Part shown: in pieces, positions 37,512 to 46,595 of the stretch | Position numbering within the stretch: the first letter of the stretch is position 1 | Layout of the letters: the number at the start of each line of letters is the position of its first letter | Position numbers and translations under genes: made by a program | Notes under the pieces: generated by a model | The model's database searches: none | What the model was told of the DNA's origin: nothing | What the model saw: the letters and a program-made list of their open reading frames with translations, nothing else | DNA from: JACCVG01 sp963790245 | Lineage (GTDB): Bacteria > Actinomycetota > Thermoleophilia > Solirubrobacterales > Thermoleophilaceae | NCBI GenBank assembly: GCA_963790245.1 | Contig: CAWBNP010000002.1 | Coordinates: 434,001-498,000 of the forward strand | Length of the DNA stretch: 64,000 bases | Direction: 5' to 3'

Positions 37512-37558
37512 TGCTTGCCATGCAGAAGGTCGAACGTTCGAGTCCCTTCGTCCGCTTG
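37512..37558 (+). repeat. att repeat, distal copy (tRNA-Gly 3' fragment)
   Basis: 47 bp matching 35225-35271 with three mismatches. It has the anticodon loop, variable, T-arm and acceptor 3' strand of tRNA-Gly, but no 5' half, so it cannot form a tRNA. The two T-stem changes would break pairing, as expected for a fragment no longer under selection. Confidence 0.85.
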
Positions 37559-37560
37559 TG

Positions 37561-37585
37561 AAAAGCCCTGCTTAGCGGGGTTTTT
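37561..37585 (+). terminator. Strong intrinsic terminator, formerly that of tRNA-Gly
   Basis: AAAAGCCCTGC-TTA-GCGGGGTTTTT forms an 11-bp stem (two G-U pairs) with a 3-nt loop and a run of T. It directly follows the distal tRNA fragment, so before integration it most likely ended the tRNA-Gly transcript; now it also serves the SnoaL pair. Confidence 0.8.
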
Positions 37586-37794
37586 CTGTTTTCACGGACC
37601 TTCCGGAAGTGCAAACAGGTCCCGAACGGGGCCAAACATTTTGGACCGAAGTTGACCGGTGGCGGTTGCGCGCGGCTGCCAGGCGTTGTCGATCGGCGGG
37701 ACCCGATCGCGATTGCCCGCGTCTGCAGGAGGCTCCGAGCGGGTATCGCCCACCCGGAACTCTTAGAGTGGCGAGCACCCCAGAAGGGAGCGAT

Positions 37795-38367
37795 ATGGAA
37801 AAGCACGACATCGAGAAGATTCGCCGCGCCCGGTTCGCCGAGTCCCGCCGCGGATACGAGAAGCGGGAGGTCGAGCAGTACCTCAGCTCGATCGCCGAGT
37901 GGCTCGAGTCCGGTGCGCAGGACGAAGCCGGCTCCTATGCGGTGCAGCGCAAGCTGGAGCGCGCAGGCGACACGACCGGCCGGATCCTCGCGACCGCCGA
38001 GGCGGAAGCGCAACGCCTGATCGGCGAGGCGGAGGAGGAGGCTCGCCAGGCGCGGGCAAACGCGGCAGCAACGGCGCGCGAGACAGCCGAGGCGGCACGG
38101 GCGCGAGCCCGCCGCACAGTCGAAGAAGGCGAGCAGCGACGGGCCGCGATCGAGACGATCATCAAGGATCTGGTCGCCAAGCGCGACAACGTCCTGGCCG
38201 AGATCGACCGGCTCGGCGCAGGGCTTGCGGCCTCGGCCGCCCAGCATCGGCCCCCCGCGGGCGCAGACCCGTTTCGCACCCCGGCCGTTCTGGATCCCGT
38301 CGAGCGATCGAAGTCGGAGTCCCGGCCAAAACGCGCCAAAGCCGCGGCGCCCCCGTCCACGGGCTGA
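37795..38367 (+). CDS. DivIVA-like coiled-coil protein
   Basis: 190 residues. The N-terminus IRRARFAESRRGYEKREVEQ then YLSSIAEWL matches the DivIVA membrane-curvature domain (RF-x-GY-x-EVE-x-YL). A long Ala/Glu/Arg coiled coil (about residues 50-140) and a Pro/Lys-rich tail follow. Actinobacterial DivIVA/Wag31 proteins organise polar growth and septation; this is a short relative, so a septum or SepIVA-like role is possible. ATG 37795 has an AGAAGGGAG ribosome site. Intact. Confidence 0.75.
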   Translation: MEKHDIEKIRRARFAESRRGYEKREVEQYLSSIAEWLESGAQDEAGSYAVQRKLERAGDTTGRILATAEAEAQRLIGEAEEEARQARANAAATARETAEAARARARRTVEEGEQRRAAIETIIKDLVAKRDNVLAEIDRLGAGLAASAAQHRPPAGADPFRTPAVLDPVERSKSESRPKRAKAAAPPSTG

Positions 38368-38603
38368 CCGAGCTGCATCCCAACGTCGCCGGCTTCGCCG
38401 CGGAGGCCGCCGCGCTGTTTGACGCCGGTCGCGGGGGCTACCCGGGGGAGGTGATCACGGCGGCCCTGCGGTCCTACTCATTCATTGCGCGGATGGGCGA
38501 TTCCGCGCGGGCCGCCCTGATCGGCGAGATCGCCGAACTGACACCCGCGGGCGATCTGTCGATCCATACGCGCGCCGACATCTGGACCACGCGCCGCCGC
38601 TGA
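38364..38603 (+). CDS. Small protein downstream of the DivIVA-like gene (start uncertain)
   Basis: About 79 residues reading LTELHPNVAGFAAEAAALFD, AGRGGYPGEVITAALRSYSF, IARMGDSARAALIGEIAELT and ending RADIWTTRRR; the composition looks coding. No ATG, GTG or TTG precedes this conserved-looking start in frame; a CTG overlapping the DivIVA-like TGA (CTGA) is the only junction candidate. Alternatively a missed base would fuse it to the preceding gene. Function unknown. Confidence 0.45.
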   Translation: MTELHPNVAGFAAEAAALFDAGRGGYPGEVITAALRSYSFIARMGDSARAALIGEIAELTPAGDLSIHTRADIWTTRRR

Positions 38604-38607
38604 GCGG

Positions 38608-38838
38608 TCAGGTCTTGTCGGCGACCTTGCGTTTGCCCTTCTCGCTGATCTCCCAGGTCGTGGCGCCGTTCTCGCCCGCACCGCGGGTGATCAGACCGTG
38701 CTGGGCAGCGCTGTCGAGCTTTTTCTTCACGATCTCGCCGTCAACGTCGGGCCCGAGGGCTTCCCTGATCGCGGCGTCGGTTGCGGAGGGCAACTCGCCG
38801 ATCACCTTCGCCACCTCGAATCGGTTCAACTGGCTCAT
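38608..38838 (-). CDS. Small winged-helix-like protein
   Basis: 76 residues from ATG 38838, preceded by a clear AAGGAGATGG ribosome site, which decides the start against a longer frame. MSQLNRFEVAKVIGELPSAT, DAAIREALGPDVDGEIVKKK, AAQHGLITRGAGENGATTWE and ISEKGKRKV pattern as a compact helix-helix-helix-wing DNA-binding fold. Target unknown. Confidence 0.6.
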   Translation of the reverse strand: MSQLNRFEVAKVIGELPSATDAAIREALGPDVDGEIVKKKLDSAAQHGLITRGAGENGATTWEISEKGKRKVADKT

Positions 38839-38938
38839 CGGTCCATCTCCTTGCGCCTTCTGGAACAGGGCCGCACGAAAGAGGAGCGCAGAACTCGCGA
38901 GCGACAACTACGGACCCACTCTAGCGGTAAAGCTCGTG

Positions 38939-39703
38939 TCATTCGATACGAGCGGCTCCCGCGTAGACGTTCACGGTTCCCCCGCGGGCGAAACCGCATA
39001 GCGTGATCCCCCGGTCTACGGCCAGCGATATCGCCAGCGAAGTCGGGGCTCCGACCCCGACCAGGATTGGCGCTCCGGCGAGCGCCGTCTTCTGAACGAG
39101 CTCGAATGCCAGTCGGCCGCTCACGCAGACCAGGCGATTCGACAGCGGCAGCTCACCGTCGAGCAGCGCGCGCCCGATCGCCTTATCGAGCGCGTTGTGC
39201 CGGCCGACGTCCTCACGCACGATCAACGGCTCGCCGTCTGAATCGAAAATCCCGGCCGCGTGAAGGCCACCGGTCAGTTCGAACGCGGGCTGGCGCAGCC
39301 GGTCCGGCAATGTGGCGACCACTGAACGCGAGACGCGCGGACCGCCATTGATGGTGGGCGCCCGGCGGGCGACCTCCTCAAGCGCGCCCTTGCCGCAGAT
39401 CCCGCACGAAGAGGTCATGTAGAAGCTGCGCGCCCCGGGATCGAAGCGGAGCTTCGCGGTGACCTCGACGATGTTCGCCGCCAGGTCCTCGGTCAGCGCG
39501 ACCCGAGGTGCCTCCTCGAGCAGCCCCTCACCCCACAAGAAGCCCGCGGCGAGCTCGTCGTCGTGACCGGGCGTCCGCATCGTCACCGCGAGCGGCTCGC
39601 CGTTGACCCTGACTTCGAGCGGCTCCTCAACGGCGACCCGGTCCTCGACGCCTTCGCGTTCTACCTGGACGTACATGCGCGCGTCCGCGCGGTCGGGGCT
39701 CAC
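38939..39703 (-). CDS. fdhD: Formate dehydrogenase accessory sulfurtransferase FdhD
   Basis: Transfers sulfur from a cysteine desulfurase to the bis-MGD cofactor, which formate-dehydrogenase-type enzymes need for activity. The sulfur-relay C-x2-C is in SFYMTSSCGICGKGALEEVA; also typical are LVGVGAPTSLAISLAVDRG, IVREDVGRHNALDKAIGRAL and the N-terminal VAVEEPLEVRVNGEP. GTG 39703 or ATG 39676 may start it. Divergent from the FdhF/YdeP-type gene with a 22-bp gap, so the pair is clearly functional partners. Intact. Confidence 0.92.
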   Translation of the reverse strand: MSPDRADARMYVQVEREGVEDRVAVEEPLEVRVNGEPLAVTMRTPGHDDELAAGFLWGEGLLEEAPRVALTEDLAANIVEVTAKLRFDPGARSFYMTSSCGICGKGALEEVARRAPTINGGPRVSRSVVATLPDRLRQPAFELTGGLHAAGIFDSDGEPLIVREDVGRHNALDKAIGRALLDGELPLSNRLVCVSGRLAFELVQKTALAGAPILVGVGAPTSLAISLAVDRGITLCGFARGGTVNVYAGAARIE

Positions 39704-39725
39704 GCGATAAGTATCGTCGGCCCCG

Positions 39726-41967
39726 ATGGCCCGGCACCTCGGACGGTTCGACAAGCGGCTTCGCGCGAGCCTGCGGCCGTTCGGGATCGGCGAGCAACGA
39801 CCGAACAACTACATGGAGATCGTCAAGGCGGCCTGGGCGAGCCGACGGCACCCGATCTACGCCTGGCGGATCCTCACGCGCGGCGTCTGCGACGGATGCG
39901 CGCTCGGGACGAGCGGCCTCAAGGATTGGACCCTCGATGGGCCCCACCTCTGCAACGTCCGGCTGCGGCTCCTGAGCCTGAACACCGCTGACGCCCTCGA
40001 CCCTGCGGTGCTCGCCGATGTGTCCGTGCTACGTGGCCGCAGCGCAGCGGAGCTGCGCGAGCTCGGCCGTCTGCCCCACCCGATGATCCGCCATGCCGGC
40101 GAGCCCGGGTTCACCCAGTCGAGCTGGGACGTGGCGCTCGATCTGATCGCAGCGCGGATCCGCGCCTCCGCCCCGGAGCGGATCGCCGCCTTCTTGACCA
40201 GCAGAGGGATGCCGAACGAGTCCTACTATGCGGCGCAGAAGGCCTGGCGCGCGCTCGGCTCGGGGTCGATCGACAACGCCGCGCGCATCTGCCACTCGCC
40301 GAGCACCTACGGATTGCGCGAAGCGCTCGGGGTCGCTGCCACGACCTGCTCCTACAGCGACTGGATCGGCTCCGACCTGGTCGTCTTCATCGGCTCGAAC
40401 CCCGCCAACAACCAGCCGGTCGCGATGAAGTACCTCCACCACGCCAAGCGCGCGGGGACCCAGGTGGTCTGCGTCAATCCGTACCGGGAGCCCGGCATGG
40501 AGCGCTACTGGATTCCGTCGATTCCGGAGAGCGCCCTGTTCGGGACGCGGATCGCCGACCGCTTCTTCCAGATCGACAGCGGCGGAGACCTCGCCTTCCT
40601 GACCGGCGTGATGAAACAGATGATCGACCACGGCTGGAGCGACGCCGACTTCGTCACCGGCCACACCACCGGCTTCGACGCGCTCGCCGCAGCGCTCGCG
40701 GCGCTGGACTGGCCCGACCTCGAGCGGGCAGCCGGTGTCGATCGCACCGAGATGCTCGAGCTCGCGCGGATGATCGGCGCGGCCGAGAGCGCCGTCTTCG
40801 TCTGGTCGATGGGCGTCACCCAACACGCCTCTGGCGAGGACAACGTCCGCGCGATCGTCAACCTCGCGCTCACCAAAGGGTTCGTCGGTCGCGAGCGGTG
40901 CGGAGTGATGCCGATTCGCGGCCACTCAGGCGTCCAGGGCGGCGCCGAGATGGGCTGCTACGCCAGCGCGCTGCCCGGGGGCCTACCGGTAGACGCCGAC
41001 CACGCCGCCCCGCTGTCGGAGCGCTGGGGGTTCGCGGTCCCATCGTCCCCGGGACTGAACGCCCCGGAGATGATCGAGGCCGCCGATCGCGGGGAACTCG
41101 ACGTCCTGTTCTCGGCGGGCGGCAACTTCCTCGAGGTGTTGCCCGACCCCGACTGGGTCGAGCAGGCACTCTCCCGCATCGGCGTCCGCGCCCACATGGA
41201 CATCCTGCTCTCCCCCCAGATGCTCGTCGACCCGGCCGAAGCGGTCGTCCTGCTGCCGGCGGCGACGCGCTACGAGATCCCCGGTGGGGTCACCGAGACC
41301 AGCACGGAGCGACGCGTGATCTTCTCCCCCGAGATCCCCGGCCCGCGGATCGGCAGCGCACGGGGCGAGTGGGAGGTCTTCGGCGACCTCGCGGCCCGGG
41401 TGCGCCCTGATCTGGCCGACCGGGTCGCCTTCGGCTCGACGGCCGCGGTACGGGCCGAGATCGGGGCGACGATCCCCGACTACCGCGGGATCGAGGAGCT
41501 GAGCGAGCAAGGAGATCAGTTCCAATACGGCGGGGCGCATCTCTGCGCGGACTGGCAGTTCCCGACGAGCGACGGCCGTGCCCGGTTCAGCCCGGTCGTG
41601 CCCACCTCCTCCCCGGCACCCGACGGGTGCCCTCCGTCTCACGACCCGCCGCGGGAAGCAGTTCAACTCGATGGTTCAGGAGCGCAAGGACGCGCTCACC
41701 GGCGCGCTGCGGGAGGCCGTCCTCGTGAGCGCCGCGGACGCCACCCGGCTCGGCCTTGCCGACGGGGCCCGGATCCTCTTGCGCAGTGCCTATGGCGAGC
41801 TCGGCGGCACCGTCCTGATTGCGCCGGTCAAGCCAGGCAACGTACAGGCCCACTGGCCGGAGGCCAACGTCCTGATCGAGCGCGGGGTCCGCTCGTGCGA
41901 GGCCGGGATCCCCGACTACAACGCGTGGGTCGAGATCCATCCGCGTCCAGGCCCCGCCCCGAAGTAG
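39726..41967 (+). CDS. FdhF/YdeP-family molybdopterin oxidoreductase (one frame break)
   Basis: About 747 residues. N-terminal Fe-S segment [20 protein letters not shown] (C-x2-C then HLC) is of the YdeP/FdhF2 type; bis-MGD contacts include [60 protein letters not shown] and [21 protein letters not shown] frame break near 41630 leads to the C-terminal cap ([49 protein letters not shown]). Predicted cytoplasmic, no Tat signal. The substrate is unknown: E. coli YdeP is tied to acid resistance, not proven formate oxidation. Adjacent fdhD supports a sulfurated Mo/W cofactor. Confidence 0.88.
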
Positions 41968-42006
41968 CCTGGTCGAGAGGTCCGCCCCCGACAAGAAGGT
42001 TTCCAC

Positions 42007-42471
42007 GTGTCCTCGCTCCCGCTCTCAGGACTCGGCCGCTACAGCGATTTCGGGCTGCTGCTCGCTCGCGTCATCGTCGGGGTCCTCCTGTTCGCACACG
42101 GGTACCAGAAGCTGTTCGAGATCGGGGTGGCGAACTTCGGCGACGTGTTCCTCGAGCAGCTCGGGATCCCGCTCCCGGGCCTCGCCGCCTGGATCGTCGC
42201 GCTGGTCGAGTTCGCGGGCGGTCTCGCGCTGATCCTCGGCCTGCTCTCACGGGTCGTGGCGCTGCTGGCCACGATCCTCCTTGTAGTGGAGATCCTGCTT
42301 GTTAAGTTGCCGGTCGGCCTGATCGCTCCAGTCGAGGGCGGACCCGCAGCAGAACTCGACCTGGCGCTGATCGCCGGGCTGCTCGTATTCCTGCTCGTCG
42401 GGCCGGGGCGCTACTCGGTCGACGCCGGACTGACCGGCGGCGATCCGGGCGTCCGGGCACGGTCTCGCTAG
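42007..42471 (+). CDS. DoxX-family membrane protein
   Basis: 154 residues with four hydrophobic segments: LLLARVIVGVLLFAHGYQKL, AAWIVALVEFAGGLALILGL, VVALLATILLVVEILLV and LALIAGLLVFLLVGPGRYS. The HGYQKLFE and EFAGGLALILGL motifs define the DoxX/DoxD-like family, associated in some bacteria with thiosulfate/quinone redox and oxidative-stress complexes. GTG start. It follows the oxidoreductase gene by 39 bp and could share its transcript. Its TAG shares CTAG with the RNase HI stop. Confidence 0.8.
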   Translation: MSSLPLSGLGRYSDFGLLLARVIVGVLLFAHGYQKLFEIGVANFGDVFLEQLGIPLPGLAAWIVALVEFAGGLALILGLLSRVVALLATILLVVEILLVKLPVGLIAPVEGGPAAELDLALIAGLLVFLLVGPGRYSVDAGLTGGDPGVRARSR

Positions 42472-42881
42472 CGGCTGAGGACGCGATCGAGTTCGATATT
42501 CACGAGCTCGTCCGCGCGTTCGTTGTGCTCACGCCGGACGTTACGGATCCGCCACTCGGCGAACTCCCGCAGCGCCCTCATCGTCTCGAGGTAGAGCGGT
42601 TTGAGGCCTGCGTTCTTGACCTTGTAGGCGCCTGAGATCTGCCGCGCGACGAGCTCGGAGTCGTTGACCACCTCGACGCGATCGGCGCCGAGGTCACGCG
42701 CGAGCCGCAGCCCAAGCTGCACCGCCCGGTACTCGGCGACGTTGTTGGTCGTCTCCCCGATGAACTCGGCGGCCTCGCCGGCGGTCGCACCGTCGGCGTC
42801 GGTCGCCACCGCGGCCACCGCGGCCGGCCCCGGATTGCCGCGCGAGCCCCCATCGACGTGGACGGTCAGCGCCAGTCCCAT
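42468..42881 (-). CDS. RNase HI-family ribonuclease
   Basis: 137 residues. The four acidic active-site positions are seen in VHVDGGSRGNPGPAA (Asp), NNVAEYRAVQLGL (Glu), EVVNDSELVARQISG (Asp) and HNERADELVN (Asp). This is the short RnhA form without the basic protrusion, as in archaeal and actinobacterial (Rv2228c-like) proteins; it degrades RNA in RNA-DNA hybrids. ATG 42881 is 2 nt after the stop of the upstream Cys-x2-Cys gene. Intact. Confidence 0.9.
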   Translation of the reverse strand: MGLALTVHVDGGSRGNPGPAAVAAVATDADGATAGEAAEFIGETTNNVAEYRAVQLGLRLARDLGADRVEVVNDSELVARQISGAYKVKNAGLKPLYLETMRALREFAEWRIRNVRREHNERADELVNIELDRVLSR

Positions 42882-42883
42882 CG

Positions 42884-43647
42884 TCACCCGGCCGATAGGC
42901 CGCCGACGAGCGAGCCGTCCGCCTGGGCCGAGGCGTTCCAGTGGCGCAGCGTTTCGTCGAGCTCTTCGAGCTCCTCCCCCTTGGCGAACAGCAGCACCGG
43001 GTCCGTCGAATCGCCGAGGTCGACGCGGAACTGGTACCAGGAGAGCTCCCAGGCGACGACGATCGAGATCTCGCTCGGGGCATCGCGCAGCGGCAGCGCC
43101 GAGACCCACGGCGGGCCGAGCGTCCGGCAGAGGCCCGCGACCGTGCGGGCGTGCTCTGTCTGGTTGAAGATCTCGAGTGCGTGGGACGCGCGGACATCGG
43201 TGTCGGTAGGAACCGCGCGCACGTGACGCGGGTCGCGAGGGCCCTCCCGTTCGCGCTCCTGCACACGGGCCTCGGCGGAGCGCGAGATGTATTCCTCGTA
43301 CTCGGCCCGCCAAGTCTCCTCGGCTCCCCCCTCCCCGCTGGACGGGACCGGCGTGGCGTCGGGGTCAGCACCATCGGATGCGGCGTCGGCGTCGGTCCGT
43401 GAGCGCAGCCGGCCGAACAGCGACCCGCGACGATCAGGCCGGGCGAGCGGGGCCCCGACTCCAGGCTCGTCGGACTCGCGCATCCAGCCGGCCCGATCGG
43501 CGTTGCGCCGGCACAGCTCGCAGACGAGGTGGCGTTCGCGATCGCGCGTCACGTAGGACTGTGGCCGCTCGCCCTTGAGCAGGGTCCGCCCGCAGATCCG
43601 CACTCCTGCGGCTCGTCGTCCGGCACCAGTTCCTTCTTCTTGCTCAC
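42884..43647 (-). CDS. Unknown protein with N-terminal zinc-ribbon-like cysteines
   Basis: Restoring one missing G near 43603 joins VSKKKELVPDDEPQE to VRICGRTLLKGERPQSYVTR, HLVCELCRRNADRAGWMRE. The CxxC pair and flanking Cys suggest a small zinc site. A charged variable middle (about residues 55-130, Asp/Ala/Arg) precedes a conserved-looking C-terminal domain: HALEIFNQTEHARTVAGLCR, SEISIVVAWELSWYQFRVDL, LDETLRHWNASAQADG. About 254 residues. I do not recognise the family. Translationally adjacent to RNase HI (2-nt gap), hinting at an RNA or nucleic-acid role. Confidence 0.6.
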
Positions 43648-43692
43648 GCGAGCGATGCTAGCGATGCCCGCCGAGCCGGCGCGGCCGTCTGG

Positions 43693-45771
43693 TTACGTGG
43701 CGACCTCGGTGCCCGCCCCGCGCAGCTGGTCGACCAGCTTGCCCGCGATGTGCGGCGGTACCTCGTCGTAGTGGTCGAACTCCATCGTGTAATCGCCCTG
43801 GCCGCCGGTGATCGACCGCAGATCGGGCGCATAGCTGAGCATCTCGGCCATCGGGACCTCGGCCTTGACCTCGGTCATCGCGCCCTTCGGTCTCCATCCC
43901 GAGCGGATGCCCCCTACGGCCGTTGAGATCACCGATCACGTCGCCGACCGAGCTCGTCGGGGACCGACACCGAGACGCCCATGATCGGCTCGAGCAGAAC
44001 CGGTGAGGCGTCCCCCATCGCGTGCTTGAACGCCATCGAACCGGCGATCTTGAAGGCCATCTCCGAGGAGTCGACCGAGTGGTAGGAGCCGTCGAACACC
44101 GTCACGCTGAGGTCCTTGACCGGGTAGCCGGCCACGGTGCCGGTCGCCATCGCCTCGAGCACGCCCTTCTCGACGGCGGGGATGAATCCCGACGGGATGA
44201 CGCCGCCCTTGATGCGGTTGACGAACTCGAAGCCGGCCCCGTGCTCGAGCGGCTCGATCTCGATGTGACAGTCGCCGAACTGGCCGCGACCGCCGGTCTG
44301 CTTCTTGTAACGGCCGTGCGCCTTCGCCACGGTGCGGATCGTCTCCTGGTAGGGGACCCGCGGCGGCTTGAGCGTCACCTCGGCGCCGAATCGCTCCTTC
44401 ATCCGCCCGACGATCACCTCGACGTGAACCTGAGTAAGACCGGCGATTATCTGCTCGCCGGTCTGCTGATCGCGGTGCAGATCGATCGTCGGGTCCTCTT
44501 CCTGGAGCCGTCGCAGGGCGGTGAAGACCTTGTCCTCGTCGCCCTTGGTACGCGGTTCGATCGCGAACGCCATCACGGGCGCCGGGAGCTTTGGCAAGCT
44601 CCAGCTCGAGGTCGAGGCGCGCTGCGGCCAGCGTGTCGCCGGCGTGCGTCTCCTTGAGCTTGGCGACCGCGCCGATGTCCCCGGGGCCGAACTCGTCGGC
44701 GTGGCCGGAATTCTTGCCCTGGGGCACGAGCAGCTGACCAATCCGCTCCTTCGAGCCGGTTCGCTGGTTGATCGCGTGCGAGTCGTGCTCGAGCACCCCC
44801 TGGTAGACACGGAACAGGTTGACACGGCCGGCGTAGGGATCGGCGAGCGTCTTGAAGACGAACGCCACCAGCTCACGATCCTCGACCGGGGCCAGCTCGA
44901 CACCACCAGCGGTCGTCGCCCCTCGGTCGGCCGGGGAGGGCAGATCCTCGACGATCGCATCGAGCAGCCGGTTCATCGCGAGGTTCTGGGTAGCAACGCC
45001 ACAGGTGACGGGGAAGATCAGGCCGGCGGTCACTCCGGTCTTGAGTGCGGAGACGATCTCGTCGTGGGAGATCTCCTCGCCCTCGAGGTAGCGCTCCATC
45101 AGCTCGTCGGAGACCTCGGCGACCTCATCCATCAGCTTCTCGCGGTACTCGGCCGCGATGTCAGCCAGCTCGGCGGGAATCTCGATCTCGGTGCAGTTCT
45201 CACGGCTCGTGCCCTCGTACTCGTAGGCCTTCATGTCGATCAGGTCGATCACGCCGCTGACCTCGTGCTCGGCTCCGATCGGAATCTCGGTGGCGACGAC
45301 GTGGGGCCCGAAGGCCTGCTTGAGCGAATCGAGAGCACGAAAGAAGTCGGCCCGCTCGCGGTCGAGCATGTTCACGAAGATCAGGCGCGAGAGGCCCAGC
45401 TCCTGGGCGCGCTGCCAGAGTCGTCGCGTTCCGACCTCGACGCCGAGGACGGCGTTGATCACGAAGATCGCCCCTTCGGTGACGCGCAGCGCGGCGAGGG
45501 CGTCGGCGACGAAGCTGGGCTCACCGGGAGTGTCGATCAGGTTGACCTTGCGGCCCTCCCAGCGGAACGAGGCGAGGCTCGCCGAGATCGACATGCTGCG
45601 CGCCTGCTCGTCCGCCGCCGAGTCCGAGACCGTCGTGCCGTCTGCGACCGTCCCAAGCCGGCTGATCGCACCGGCCTCGAAGAGCAGGGCCTCGTGGACT
45701 GAGGTCTTTCCGCCGCCACGGTGGCCGACCAGGGCCACGTTGCGGATCGCTTGAGCGCCTTCGTGTGCCAT
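43693..45771 (-). CDS. Elongation factor G-like GTPase (EF-G2 type), frame-broken near 3' end
   Basis: About 693 residues with EF-G layout. G domain: GHRGGGKTSVHEALLFEAGA (P-loop), VNLIDTPGEPSFVADALAAL (G3), NMLDRERADF (G4-like). Domains III-V: HVEVIVGRMKERFGAEVTLK, GRYKKQTGGRGQFGDCHIEI, KGGVIPSGFIPAVEKGVLEA and the C-terminal EVKAEVPMAEMLSYAPDLRS, ITGGQGDYTMEFDHYDEVPP. The G3 DTPG is followed by Glu where classic EF-G has His, and N-K-x-D is NMLD, as in EF-G2 proteins with altered GTPase behaviour. Three frame breaks (about 44590, 43955, 43890). Role unknown, possibly ribosome rescue or stress. Confidence 0.85.
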
Positions 45772-45811
45772 ATCTGTCCTCTCCTCGGGGAGGACTGACC
45801 ATACCCCGCGA

Positions 45812-46582
45812 TCAGGCTTCTGTCAGCACGCCGCGCAAACCGATCATCGCCTTTGTGTGGAGCTGCGAGATCCGCGATTCGGTGACTCCGAGCACCTCGC
45901 CGATCTCGCGTAACGTGAGGTTCTCGTAGTAGTAGAGGGCGACCACGAGCTTCTCCCGTTCGGGGAGCAGCGCCACTGCCTCCCCGACCCGGTCGCGCCG
46001 CTCGCTGTCGTCGAGCGCTCCCGAGGGATTCTCGGCGAGCGGATCCTCGAGCGTCTCGATCAACGACACCTGATCGCCGGAGCTGTCGTGCAGCGTCCAC
46101 GGCTCATCGAGCGCGATCATCTGTGAGTTGGCGATCTTGGAGAGGTCCTCGCGGAAGTCATTGACGGAGGTATCGAGCGCCTCGGCGATCTCGTCATCGG
46201 TCGGAGCGCGGCGGAGCTCTGCCTGGAGCTTGCGCGTCACCCGCTCGATCGCCTTGGCCTTGGCACGGACAGAGCGCGGAACCCAGTCCTGGGAGCGCAG
46301 CTCGTCGAAGATCGAACCGCGAATCCGCTGCAGCGCGAAGCTCTCGAACTTCGTCTCGCGACTCGGATCGAAACGCTCGACGGCGGCGCCGAGGCCGATC
46401 AGGCCGTAGGAGATCAGGTCGGCCTGATCGACGTGCTGGGGCAGGCCGCTCCCGACCTTGCCGGCGACGTACTTGACCATCGGGGAGTAGGCGAGCACGA
46501 GCCGGTCGCGTGCCGAGAGGTCGCCATCCTCGGTGTAGCGGCGCCAAAGATCGCGCAGCTCGATCGATCTCACCTCGGTCAT
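45812..46582 (-). CDS. FliA/WhiG-family alternative sigma factor
   Basis: 256 residues from ATG 46582. Region 2: YSPMVKYVAGKVGSGLPQHV, DQADLISYGLIGLGAAVERF, ALQRIRGSIFDELRSQDWVP. Region 3: IERVTRKLQAELRRAPTDDE. Region 4: EREKLVVALYYYENLTLREI, GEVLGVTESRISQLHTKAMI. This is the WhiG/FliA group, which controls sporulation in Streptomyces and flagella elsewhere; no flagellar or spore genes are in the window, so its regulon is unknown. Directly downstream of the Xer recombinase gene, as in many actinobacteria. Intact. Confidence 0.9.
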   Translation of the reverse strand: MTEVRSIELRDLWRRYTEDGDLSARDRLVLAYSPMVKYVAGKVGSGLPQHVDQADLISYGLIGLGAAVERFDPSRETKFESFALQRIRGSIFDELRSQDWVPRSVRAKAKAIERVTRKLQAELRRAPTDDEIAEALDTSVNDFREDLSKIANSQMIALDEPWTLHDSSGDQVSLIETLEDPLAENPSGALDDSERRDRVGEAVALLPEREKLVVALYYYENLTLREIGEVLGVTESRISQLHTKAMIGLRGVLTEA

Positions 46583-46595
46583 TCGCTCCACCAGT

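Larger units (their letters stand above)
35270..37558. mobile_element. Decayed integrative element in tRNA-Gly
   Basis: About 2.2 kb between the intact tRNA-Gly and the duplicated tRNA 3' half. It holds an integrase remnant directly beside the tRNA, a collagen-like surface protein, and two SnoaL-fold genes. Base composition is visibly less GC-extreme than the flanks (many A/T-rich codons around 35700-36700). With only the C-terminal part of the integrase left, it is probably no longer mobile. The original tRNA-Gly terminator now follows the distal repeat. Confidence 0.75.

Noticed and set aside
37512..37558. Second tRNA-Gly gene
   Set aside because: Only the 3' half is present, with T-stem mismatches; there is no D arm or 5' acceptor, so it is an att fragment.
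39726..41967. Selenocysteine-containing formate dehydrogenase
   Set aside because: No in-frame TGA occurs at the active-site position; the enzyme is of the YdeP-like type and the only break is a frameshift near the C-terminal domain.
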